Source of the DNA: Holosporales bacterium
GTDB lineage: Bacteria; Pseudomonadota; Alphaproteobacteria; BNTO01
Reading direction: 5' to 3'
Assembly (NCBI GenBank): GCA_031257945.1
Contig: JAIRNU010000047.1
Span: 1-21,419, forward strand
Length of the DNA: 21,419 bases
Shown: piece by piece, positions 7,412 to 14,480 of the stretch
Numbering within the stretch: the stretch's first letter is position 1
Layout: every line of letters starts with the position of its first letter
Program-made: the position numbers and the translations under genes
The notes under the pieces: model-generated
The model's database searches: none
What the model was told of the DNA's origin: nothing
What the model saw: only the letters and a program-made list of their open reading frames with translations

Positions 7412-9607
7412 ATGGACGAAAGGAATCTAGTTACTCTATCAAAATTGCAGCGTGCTATACTCAACAAGCTAGTCTATGCGTTGCATTTGTCATTATTTTC
7501 GTCTTGCTTGCCGGCTTTTGGTTTTGATTATGAAACCAGTATTAATACGCCGGCAGAAAAAAGGAAAGAAAACCTTGCCCAAATATTAGAAAAAAAGCAG
7601 GTAATATTTGAAAAAATACGGCAATTGCATGAAAAAATATTGGCTCGTCAAAAGATAGATTCGTCAATATCGCCAAGCGCAAGCGCAAGCAGTCAAATTT
7701 TTGCTAAGATATACAATAACTTGCGCAAGGATAAGCAAAATATTCTTGATGATGTGCAACGGAATGCTATTCAAAGTCGGCTTTTGCCAACAATGTCCAT
7801 GATTACATTGCAAAAAAGTGTTCAAAGTATCGAGGAAACCCTACAAGAAATTGAATTTACCGAAGAGGACGTGGTGCGTATGGTATTCACGAAATTCGTA
7901 AAATCAATCCCTAAAGCCATTATCAAAATTGTACTAACGGATGAAGAACTTTGCGAATTCATAGACGCACAGTTTAAATTATTCATTGAAGAAGTAAATA
8001 AAGCATTCGCTAAGCATAATATATGTATCAAAGATGAAGGCAGCTTTAAGAATTTTGTAGAAAAGTGGCGTTACGTTTTGGCACCGCAATACTACTCTTT
8101 GCAGCGCCCAACGCACGAAATTAAACAGCAAAAAGCAGAGAGTGTGGCGGTAGGGAGCGCTGGTAGCCAAGTCGCCCCTGGCCTCCAGATTCGTGTGGAT
8201 TCAGTAATTCCGTCAGAAAAATTAATCACAGAAACAAGGGGCGGGGCCGAATTACAGGGTGAGTCCGTAGCCAAAACTGTAGAGATTAGTGAGAAGCAAC
8301 GGCGCGGAAGGCGTGGGCAAAGTCCAGTACAAAAAACAAAAACCGAGTGGTGGCACGACGTGTTGCGCGATGTGGAATCAATCGCAGTTAGTTTTGCGTC
8401 GAAATTTCCCGCGGATAGGGGAGTTGCGCGCAATTATGAACGAGTTCATTTCGATACTCATCTTGCGGCTACAAGAATAGCGAGAAGCCGTAGCAGTGAG
8501 GCGGCAACGCTTCGCCCGGAAATGCGGCTGTTTTTACATCCAACCTTCAGGAGGACATTTGATCAAGAAAGATTAATAGAAAATGAAAAGGAAGCTGCGA
8601 ATCGGTTGCAAATGCTGGTTAATACATATGGAACAAAGGTCTTCCCGAAAAAGACTGTAAAAACACCGTTCAGCAAACTTCACCCCCAAATACAAGAGCA
8701 AACGCCACCGCAAGACCACGAAGACGAGCCTATACAAAAAGTTTTGGATGATGACCTATTCCTAAAGAAAAAAAAGCAAGGAATAGAGTCCGTAGACGTG
8801 ATCGACGAAAACATCGCGATTGCAGAAAAACCGCAGGCTGTGGCGTTCGTGGGCACTTGTGAAGGCCGCCTTTCCCAGGGCTTGGGGAGTGATTCCGTCG
8901 GAGGGTATTTCGCATCGCTTTGTTATATTAAGGCCACGTATAGGGGTAGCTTGCTAGAAACTACGCAAGACCAGGGCCTTAAACACACTGCAGTTCTGCT
9001 GGGTATTCAGAGGGATGAACAACTTTACGAAGGGCCGGCCTTGTTGCGATGTGCTTTTGCGGAACGTACTAAGTTGCTTAAAGAAGGTGCAACTTTGGAT
9101 AGTTGGAAGTGTTGCAGCGGGCCAATCCGCAATTTAGTAGAAATTTTCGATACTTCGGGGCTGGAATCTCCTGAAGGAGTTGCGCCACAAATGGCCGCTA
9201 TTGCGGAATTACGAGAAATATCTGTACCAAATAAAAATTGCTGTGCTGTTGGATGCGGGAGTGCTGTGTGCAGCGTAGTTACTTGTGATAATTTGCAACA
9301 TTTTCAGCGCTATACGCGGGCCATTACGCAAGTCTCTGCACTTGATACCCAAAGCACTAGGCATAAGCCAGAGTTACCAGCCCCGTGCATGAATATGTTT
9401 AATCAAGAGGGAATTTTCCAAGGGGGATTTTCATGGTGGAGGGATGGTAACAACCGGGCCTACAGCGCACCCGTACAGGAATTAAGTTTGATAAGTGCGA
9501 AGTGCACCGGAGCGGACACAATTACCCAAACAAACTTTATGGTCGAAGGTGACAAAGCCCCGTGCGAAGTAAATGCTATTAGGATTTTTGAGGTCTGTAG
9601 CGGTTAA
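7412..9607 (+). CDS. Secreted coiled-coil protein with a cysteine-rich C-terminal domain, unknown function
   Basis: I choose ATG 7412 (731 aa) over GTG 7385, because the purine-rich AAAGGGGGGAG (7388-7398) lies between them and can serve only the later start. The N-terminus has a charged stretch, then a hydrophobic core (about 18-33) ending PAFG before F35, so it is probably exported. Residues about 40-110 are Lys/Glu/Leu-rich and coiled-coil-like. Residues about 110-230 are helical, and 230-470 basic, low-complexity and probably disordered. From about residue 475 to the end comes a compact Gly/aromatic region with 14 cysteines, including KCCSG, KNCCAVGCG and the closing EVCSG. That suggests disulfides in the periplasm or outside the cell. 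No family was recognised. It may act in the envelope or on a host; no catalytic motif was seen. Confidence 0.75.
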   Translation: MDERNLVTLSKLQRAILNKLVYALHLSLFSSCLPAFGFDYETSINTPAEKRKENLAQILEKKQVIFEKIRQLHEKILARQKIDSSISPSASASSQIFAKIYNNLRKDKQNILDDVQRNAIQSRLLPTMSMITLQKSVQSIEETLQEIEFTEEDVVRMVFTKFVKSIPKAIIKIVLTDEELCEFIDAQFKLFIEEVNKAFAKHNICIKDEGSFKNFVEKWRYVLAPQYYSLQRPTHEIKQQKAESVAVGSAGSQVAPGLQIRVDSVIPSEKLITETRGGAELQGESVAKTVEISEKQRRGRRGQSPVQKTKTEWWHDVLRDVESIAVSFASKFPADRGVARNYERVHFDTHLAATRIARSRSSEAATLRPEMRLFLHPTFRRTFDQERLIENEKEAANRLQMLVNTYGTKVFPKKTVKTPFSKLHPQIQEQTPPQDHEDEPIQKVLDDDLFLKKKKQGIESVDVIDENIAIAEKPQAVAFVGTCEGRLSQGLGSDSVGGYFASLCYIKATYRGSLLETTQDQGLKHTAVLLGIQRDEQLYEGPALLRCAFAERTKLLKEGATLDSWKCCSGPIRNLVEIFDTSGLESPEGVAPQMAAIAELREISVPNKNCCAVGCGSAVCSVVTCDNLQHFQRYTRAITQVSALDTQSTRHKPELPAPCMNMFNQEGIFQGGFSWWRDGNNRAYSAPVQELSLISAKCTGADTITQTNFMVEGDKAPCEVNAIRIFEVCSG

Positions 9608-9750
9608 GGTTCGCAAAACATCTTACTTTCCGACGCATTTATTCGTGGCTTGAATCCCGTTTCCCGCTGTGCTACTTGCAAAAGCCATATAGCCAACATA
9701 TTGAGCCACTGCCCAAGAACAAAATTATTTCAGTCTAAACCCGGAATAGG

Positions 9751-9759
9751 TGTTATAAT
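9751..9759 (+). promoter_or_regulatory. Extended -10 promoter for leuS
   Basis: TGTTATAAT is a perfect extended -10 (TGnTATAAT); no good -35 is needed or seen. Transcription would start near 9766. That makes the early GTGs at 9771/9774 nearly leaderless and favours translation from GTG 9798. The rest of the 9608-9750 gap holds nothing else I can support. Confidence 0.55.
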
Positions 9760-9797
9760 TACCTCAAAGGGTGGTGTTTTTAGTAAGCGAGTGCGCA

Positions 9798-12392
9798 GTG
9801 TATAATTTTAAAGAAGTAGAAACAAAATGGCGGGGAATATGGGAAACCAACAACACAAATGAGGTGTCTTGCCCCACAAAAGCCCCTGAACAAAAGAAAG
9901 TTTATGTATTGGAGATGCTCCCGTACCCTTCCGGAAAAATCCACATGGGGCATGTTCGCAATTACGCTATTGGCGATGTCGTCGCGCGTTTCAAAAAATC
10001 TTCTGGATATAATGTTTTGCACCCTATGGGGTGGGATTCTTTTGGAATGCCTGCAGAAAATGCCGCTATAAAGCACGGTGTTCATCCGCGGGAATGGACA
10101 GAGGGAAATATCTTAGCGATGAAGAATACGCTCCTTCCCCTAGGGTTATCCTATGATTGGAAGCGTGAGATTGCCACGCACTCAAAGGAATACTACGGAC
10201 TTGAACAGCAAATCTTTTTGGATTTGTACCAAAGGGGACTGATTTACAGAAAAGATGCTTTCGTGAACTGGGACCCTGTCGATAACACTGTCCTTGCTAA
10301 CGAGCAAGTAATTGACGGGTGTGGATGGCGGTCCGGCGCCCCAGTCATAAAGAAAAAGATCCCGCATTGGTGTGTCCGCATTACCGCATACACAGATGAA
10401 CTTTTGCGCAATTTGGAATCCCTCCCCGGATGGCCGGAAAAAGTACTACTTATGCAGGAAAATTGGATAGGGAAGTCAGAGGGGCTGGAGGTCAAGTTCG
10501 TTTTCCATGATAAGACGGTATCGAGGGTAGCGGCATTCCCAGATGATTCGGTAACGGTATTTACCACTCGCCCCGAAACGCTCTTTGGGGCAAGTTTTTG
10601 CGCAATTGCGCCAGAGCACCCGCTATCATCGTTTCTGGCTGAGTCAGACCAAGAAATAGCAGCTTTTATCCGCAAATGCCAAGAACTCCCCTCAACGGAA
10701 AGCGCCATCAGCATAGCGGAGAAAAAGGGGTATGATACTGGGATTTTTGTCCGCAATCCGTTCGATAGCAAGAAGCTTATCAAATTGTATATAGCTAATT
10801 TCGTATTAATGGAATACGGGAAAGGGGCTATTTTCGGGTGTCCTGCCCATGATGAGCGCGACTTTGACTTTGCAACGAAGTACGAATTGCCGATTACTAC
10901 TGTTATCCAGTGTCCGCCGGAAGAGACGCTTCCGTATGTTGAGCCAATCGGAAAAATGGTACATTCCGAATTTCTCGATGGCCTGGACGTTCTTGAGGCG
11001 CGTAAAGTCGCAATTGATAAGGCCGAGCAGCTTAAAATTGGAGTAAGGAAGGTAACGTACCGCCTGCGAGACTGGACAGTATCAAGGCAAAGGTATTGGG
11101 GATGCCCAGTGCCAATGGTGCACTGCCCTCAGTGCGGCACTGTTCCGTTGCGGAAAGAGGATTTACCGGTTTGGCTCCCAGAAGATGTAGATTTTACGCA
11201 GGTTGGTAATCCACTAGACAAGCATGAAACATGGAAACAGACTGTGTGTCCGGTGTGTGGGGCAGCAGCGCAGCGCGAAACAGACACTTTGGACACCTTT
11301 TTCGAGTCATCTTGGTATTTCCTGCGCTACTGCAGTCCACATGCCTCTGAACCATTCGATAAAGCGGAAGCACAGTACTGGATGCCAGTTGATATCTATA
11401 TTGGTGGGATTGAGCATGCCGTCTTGCACCTTTTGTACGCTCGCTTTTTCTCGATGGCATTAAGTGATATGCAATATATCGACGTTAGAGAGCCGTTTAT
11501 TACCCTTTTGACTCAGGGAATGGTGTGCCATACCAGTTTCCAGAATTCGCAAGGGGAGTGGTTATACCCCGAAGACGTGGATAAGCTTCCAGACGGCACT
11601 TACGTTTGCATAGAAACCGGAGAACAGGTCAAAGCGGTTCGCGCAGAAAAGATGAGCAAATCCAAGAATAATGTTGTTGATCCTACGGCTATTGTTGATG
11701 CCTATGGAGCAGATTCTCTGCGGTTATTTATTATGTCGGATACTCCGTATGACAAGGATTTTTATTGGAATACGGAGGCTCTTGATGGCGCGTGGCGTTA
11801 TTTGAACAAGATGTGGAGATTATGCGAAAACATCATGGCTCAGGGCGTTTTTTCTGAGGAAATATTGGCCCAAGGCACCGCCGCTATAATCAGTAAGAAC
11901 GACGCCCCTGACATTTTGGAAACAACGCATGTGTACCTTGCCCGCATTGAGCAATCCCTCAACCAGTTCTCATTTCATAAGGCTATTGCCTTGCACCGCG
12001 AATTAACGCGAGCACTGGAAAACTGTAACTTTACGGAGGTGCGTAAGGATATAGCTGCGGAGGTGTTTTACATTTGGCTAACAGCGATTTCTCCTGTAAC
12101 CCCGCATTTTGCGCTTGAGGCCTATGAGGCCTTATTTAAGCCGCGTAGTGTACATGATACCCTGCTTTGGCCACAACTTAGGCCAGAGCTCGCTACAGAG
12201 GATTTCGTCGAGATCGCTGTACAGGTCTGCGGAAAATTTCGGGGGGCGTTTACAGCGCCTGTTGGTGCAAGCGATACAGAATTGCAGGATAACGCTATGG
12301 CGCTGGAAAATGTTCAGAAATTTATAGTGAACAAAAAAATCACGAAGGTTGTTGTTGTTAGTGATAAACTGGTCAACTTCGTAGTAGAATAG
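9798..12392 (+). CDS. leuS: Leucyl-tRNA synthetase
   Basis: Class I aminoacyl-tRNA synthetase that charges tRNA-Leu in the cytoplasm. With GTG 9798 as start the protein has 864 residues and begins VYNFKEVETKW, as bacterial LeuRS do. HMGH then falls at 49-52 and KMSKS at 618-622, almost exactly as in the E. coli enzyme; starting at 9771 would add nine residues unlike the family. Also present are PYPSGKIHMGH, MGWDSFGMPAENAA, the threonine-rich editing-site segment TTRPET (256-261) in the CP1 domain, and a zinc-ribbon insert with CPQC (443-446) and CPVC (484-487). The C-terminal anticodon-binding and small end domains are complete, so both charging and proofreading should work. plsC follows after 3 bp. 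This is one of the firmest calls in the window. Confidence 0.97.
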   Translation: MYNFKEVETKWRGIWETNNTNEVSCPTKAPEQKKVYVLEMLPYPSGKIHMGHVRNYAIGDVVARFKKSSGYNVLHPMGWDSFGMPAENAAIKHGVHPREWTEGNILAMKNTLLPLGLSYDWKREIATHSKEYYGLEQQIFLDLYQRGLIYRKDAFVNWDPVDNTVLANEQVIDGCGWRSGAPVIKKKIPHWCVRITAYTDELLRNLESLPGWPEKVLLMQENWIGKSEGLEVKFVFHDKTVSRVAAFPDDSVTVFTTRPETLFGASFCAIAPEHPLSSFLAESDQEIAAFIRKCQELPSTESAISIAEKKGYDTGIFVRNPFDSKKLIKLYIANFVLMEYGKGAIFGCPAHDERDFDFATKYELPITTVIQCPPEETLPYVEPIGKMVHSEFLDGLDVLEARKVAIDKAEQLKIGVRKVTYRLRDWTVSRQRYWGCPVPMVHCPQCGTVPLRKEDLPVWLPEDVDFTQVGNPLDKHETWKQTVCPVCGAAAQRETDTLDTFFESSWYFLRYCSPHASEPFDKAEAQYWMPVDIYIGGIEHAVLHLLYARFFSMALSDMQYIDVREPFITLLTQGMVCHTSFQNSQGEWLYPEDVDKLPDGTYVCIETGEQVKAVRAEKMSKSKNNVVDPTAIVDAYGADSLRLFIMSDTPYDKDFYWNTEALDGAWRYLNKMWRLCENIMAQGVFSEEILAQGTAAIISKNDAPDILETTHVYLARIEQSLNQFSFHKAIALHRELTRALENCNFTEVRKDIAAEVFYIWLTAISPVTPHFALEAYEALFKPRSVHDTLLWPQLRPELATEDFVEIAVQVCGKFRGAFTAPVGASDTELQDNAMALENVQKFIVNKKITKVVVVSDKLVNFVVE

Positions 12393-12395
12393 CGG

Positions 12396-13256
12396 ATGGG
12401 TAGCAAGAGAACGAGCAATTGGCAAAGGGTGAAGGACAAATGGCAATTGGCAGTTGTTGGTAAGTCATTGGTAATGGAAAACGTTAGCAAAGTGCAATAC
12501 GTCGCTACAGTAGCGCGTTCCGTCGTGTTCCAAGTCCTTTTGTATTTATGGATAATTTTTGTGCTTACGCTATTGTTTCCAGCCGTTTTTTTCGAAAAGC
12601 GATTCTTATTTAAGATTTTCAGGTTCCTAACGCGCAGCGCACTTTTTTTGATGAAGTATATCCTAAGAATAACGTGCCGCTTTGAAAATATTTCATTATT
12701 TGAGGAAGTATTTAAACAGCACGGCCCATTTATTATTGCTTGCAAGCATCAATCTGGATTTGAGACCGTTATTTTCTCGCTATTTTTCGAGAATTTTAAC
12801 ATCGTTGCCAAGGAGGAAATGAAAAAGGTCCCCCTAATTGGCAACTACATGAAAAGCATGGATTTTATTTTTATCGAAAGAAAGGCCGGACGAAAGGCCG
12901 TCGAAATTTTGCTTGAAAAAGGGAAGGAATCCATGCAAAACAACAGGCCTTTGCTGATTTTCCCGGAGGGGTCTAGAGCGGAGTTTGGAACGCGTGGGAA
13001 GTACCATGTGGGTGTTGCGTTGCTTTACGAAAAACTGAACGTCCCGGTTATTCCTGTGGCGCTTAATGTTGGTGCGGTATGGCCCAAGAAATCGATGATA
13101 AAATTCCCTGGGACTGTAACAATTCGTGTCTTGCCGCCAATTCTGCCGGGACTAGACAAACTTAGCGCTTTACAATGTATCGAAGAAAGCATCGAAAATG
13201 CTTGCGCAGAGATTGGCAGCGGGAGGCCTTTGGCTCCCTCGTTGCAGCGCGCTTAG
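12396..13256 (+). CDS. plsC: 1-acyl-sn-glycerol-3-phosphate acyltransferase (PlsC/LPLAT family)
   Basis: Transfers an acyl chain to lysophosphatidic acid to make phosphatidic acid at the inner membrane. In the 286-residue form, a membrane segment spans about 43-66. The acyltransferase block I is KHQSGFET (His118, with Glu123 where the classic HX4D has Asp, a variant common in alphaproteobacterial members). FPEGSR at 189-194 is block III, which binds the glycerol phosphate, and VPVIPVALN is block IV. ATG 12396 is 3 bp after the leuS stop, suggesting coupled translation. However, residues 1-26 look unlike the family and include a CAATTGGCA direct repeat (12415, 12443). ATG 12474 (260 aa) is a credible alternative start. 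The acyl-acceptor specificity could be another lysophospholipid or an ornithine lipid. Confidence 0.88.
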   Translation: MGSKRTSNWQRVKDKWQLAVVGKSLVMENVSKVQYVATVARSVVFQVLLYLWIIFVLTLLFPAVFFEKRFLFKIFRFLTRSALFLMKYILRITCRFENISLFEEVFKQHGPFIIACKHQSGFETVIFSLFFENFNIVAKEEMKKVPLIGNYMKSMDFIFIERKAGRKAVEILLEKGKESMQNNRPLLIFPEGSRAEFGTRGKYHVGVALLYEKLNVPVIPVALNVGAVWPKKSMIKFPGTVTIRVLPPILPGLDKLSALQCIEESIENACAEIGSGRPLAPSLQRA

Positions 13257-13332
13257 CTAGCTCTGCAACACTCCATACGTTTAGCGCCTCTTAACAAAAC
13301 ACCAGCCCCAAAAAATCACGCAAAAGCCATCT

Positions 13333-13371
13333 CATCAAATTCCATGCTCGTAAGCTATCATGATTTTGATG
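13333..13371. other. Imperfect hairpin downstream of plsC
   Basis: CATCAAATTCCATG (13333-13346) can pair with CATGATTTTGATG (13359-13371) around a 12-base loop, with a small internal bulge. It stands 77 bp after the plsC stop. No T-run follows, so it is not a standard intrinsic terminator, but it may protect the 3' end or assist termination. The 13257-13618 gap otherwise holds the 106-bp repeat element (13409-13514) and the promoter of the Sel1 gene. Confidence 0.3.
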
Positions 13372-13408
13372 TGGTGGTAAGTTAAAACGGCAAAATTCCG
13401 TCCATAAC

Positions 13409-13514
13409 CAGGGCCTTTTAGTTCTCCCTCAGAGCTGGTAGAAATTCAGCAACCAGTCAGAACTAAATGGTGAGGCTTTCTGCCGTGTTTATGCTAGAAC
13501 TAAATGGCCCTGAG
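13409..13514 (+). repeat. 106-bp MITE-like palindromic element, copy 1
   Basis: Identical over all 106 bases to 19542-19647, in the same orientation. The ends are CAGGGCCTTTTAGTTCT and AGAACTAAATGGCCCTG, inverted repeats of 17 bp with one mismatch. The 12-mer AGAACTAAATGG occurs twice (13459-13470 and 13496-13507), so the left arm can pair with either copy. CTGGT/ACCAG forms a nested inner stem. There is no open reading frame and no clear target-site duplication. It ends 44 bp before the -35 box of the Sel1 lipoprotein gene. It is most likely a non-autonomous mobile palindrome (MITE/REP-like) or a folded RNA element. Confidence 0.85.
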
Positions 13515-13557
13515 CCGTCTACTCTCGTGATGAACCTGGACACACGTAATATGCCTA

Positions 13558-13586
13558 TTCACAACCCCATTAAGTGAGAGTATACT
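13558..13586 (+). promoter_or_regulatory. Sigma70 promoter for the Sel1-repeat lipoprotein
   Basis: TTCACA (13558-13563), 17-base spacer, TATACT (13581-13586). Each box matches 5 of 6 consensus bases. The transcript would start near 13593, with GGGAG (13602-13606) ahead of ATG 13619. Confidence 0.6.
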
Positions 13587-13618
13587 TACAGTATGGATGG
13601 CGGGAGTGAGTGATTTTT

Positions 13619-14290
13619 ATGTCCAAAAATAAAGTTCTGTTAGGTATAAGCGTTAGCACGGTTGCTTTGTGGCTGAGCGGGTGTACACATATATGCGATA
13701 CGACAGATAGCGAGGGAAGTGCCTCGCGAGAAAAGGTGGTTGCGGCAGCTAACGGACCTAATCTAGCAGCGGGTGAAACTGTTAAGAAGAGACCTGTTGA
13801 CGTGATTAAGGCGGCTTCCATTAAAGGGGAGTCCGCGGAAAGCCTCGTAGAGCGGGCGGAGCGCTGCTACAGTGGCATCGGCGCAAAAAAGAATATTCAT
13901 TTATCATTGAGTTTGTTTGCTAAGGCGGCGGATAAGGGAAGCGGTTATGCTTGTCGGCGCCTAGGTTTGGAGTATTCGGATTTTGCGTTTAATGATGCAA
14001 CGCCTCGTGATCACAAAAAAGCGAGAAAATGGTTTGAAAAAGGCGCCGAACTCGGGGATGCCGAGTGCGCATTCTATTTGTCCCAATTCGTTTTTGAAGG
14101 ATGGGGCGGCGCAAAAGACGAACAAAAAGCTACGGAATTATTAATTAGTGCTGCGCGCAAAGATAGTATGGCTGCAGCGCATCGTGCCGTTAAATTGGCC
14201 AAAAAGAAGTTGATAACCCTATCGGCGGAGGATGAAAAGAATTTTTATGTCCTCGATAAGCGACTTCGTAATGCTGTTACGCTTCGGTAG
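13619..14290 (+). CDS. Sel1-repeat lipoprotein
   Basis: With ATG 13619 (GGGAG 12 bases upstream) the protein has 223 residues; GTG 13610 would sit too close to that site. It begins MSKNKVLLGISVSTVALWLS and has a lipobox LSGC, with lipidated Cys about residue 22, so it is a lipoprotein facing the periplasm. After a disordered linker come about three Sel1-like TPR helical pairs: a segment with ERAERCYSGIGAKKN...LFAKAADKGSGYACRRLG, one with KKARKWFEKGAELGDAECAF, and one with KATELLISAARKDSMAAAHR. Sel1 proteins are adaptor-like and bind other proteins; several take part in host interaction or envelope assembly. The partner is unknown. It has its own promoter just after a copy of the 106-bp repeat and converges on the small ORF and Ppx/GppA gene. 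Confidence 0.85.
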   Translation: MSKNKVLLGISVSTVALWLSGCTHICDTTDSEGSASREKVVAAANGPNLAAGETVKKRPVDVIKAASIKGESAESLVERAERCYSGIGAKKNIHLSLSLFAKAADKGSGYACRRLGLEYSDFAFNDATPRDHKKARKWFEKGAELGDAECAFYLSQFVFEGWGGAKDEQKATELLISAARKDSMAAAHRAVKLAKKKLITLSAEDEKNFYVLDKRLRNAVTLR

Positions 14291-14314
14291 TTTTGTGGTT
14301 GCTTGATAAAAAGG

Positions 14315-14449
14315 TTATCTGGGGACCCGGGTAAGGTTACATTTCACCGAGATCCCGTAGTCTTTGGTCGGGGCTATGCGTTTAAGCATAGCCCGATACC
14401 CGTGTTTTGAACTTTCTAATATTTCATTAAACTGCCTCTGAAGACGCAT
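14315..14449 (-). CDS. Possible small ORF (44 aa) downstream of ppx/gppA; perhaps an rlmE remnant
   Basis: ATG 14449 is preceded by AGGA with a 7-base spacing and starts 31 bp after the ppx/gppA stop, so it could be translated from the same transcript. The peptide begins MRLQRQFNEILESSKHGYRA, is basic and ends VPR. In many alphaproteobacteria the 23S rRNA 2'-O-methyltransferase gene rlmE follows ppx, and RlmE proteins have a segment like 'WLERQLND...GYRARAA' near the N-terminus. The match LQRQFNE...GYRA is suggestive but short, and the rest does not resemble RlmE. It may be a decayed fragment, a genuine small protein, or chance. The 9-bp hairpin at 14371-14394 lies inside it. Confidence 0.3.
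   Translation of the reverse strand: MRLQRQFNEILESSKHGYRAMLKRIAPTKDYGISVKCNLTRVPR
14371..14394. other. Perfect 9-bp hairpin between convergent genes
   Basis: GGGCTATGC (14371-14379) and GCATAGCCC (14386-14394) form a perfect stem with a 6-base loop. An outer CGGGTA (14328-14333) / TACCCG (14397-14402) stem can enclose it. No T-run follows on either strand. It lies between the convergent Sel1 and ppx/gppA genes and could act as a bidirectional 3'-end structure, unless the small ORF covering it is real. Confidence 0.4.
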
Positions 14450-14480
14450 AAACACGTCCTGAGCGAATTTTGCAATAGAG

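Noticed and set aside
9623..9709. 28-aa minus-strand frame (GTG start, MAQYVGYMAFAS-like) in the gap before leuS
   Set aside because: There is no ribosome-binding site and no known similarity, and it is short enough to be chance. It could be revisited if it is conserved.
10244..10783. 179-codon minus-strand open frame
   Set aside because: It is antisense to the conserved editing domain of leuS, with no family features.
12314..12745. 143-codon minus-strand open frame over the leuS/plsC junction
   Set aside because: It overlaps two conserved genes and its composition (Thr/Asn/Leu runs) follows from their codons.
13409..13514. tRNA-like look of the repeat (CTCAGAGCTGGTAGA resembles a D-arm)
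   Set aside because: There is no T-arm GTTCRA sequence, no 7-bp acceptor stem of the right size and no CCA-ready end. The terminal inverted repeats explain the structure better.
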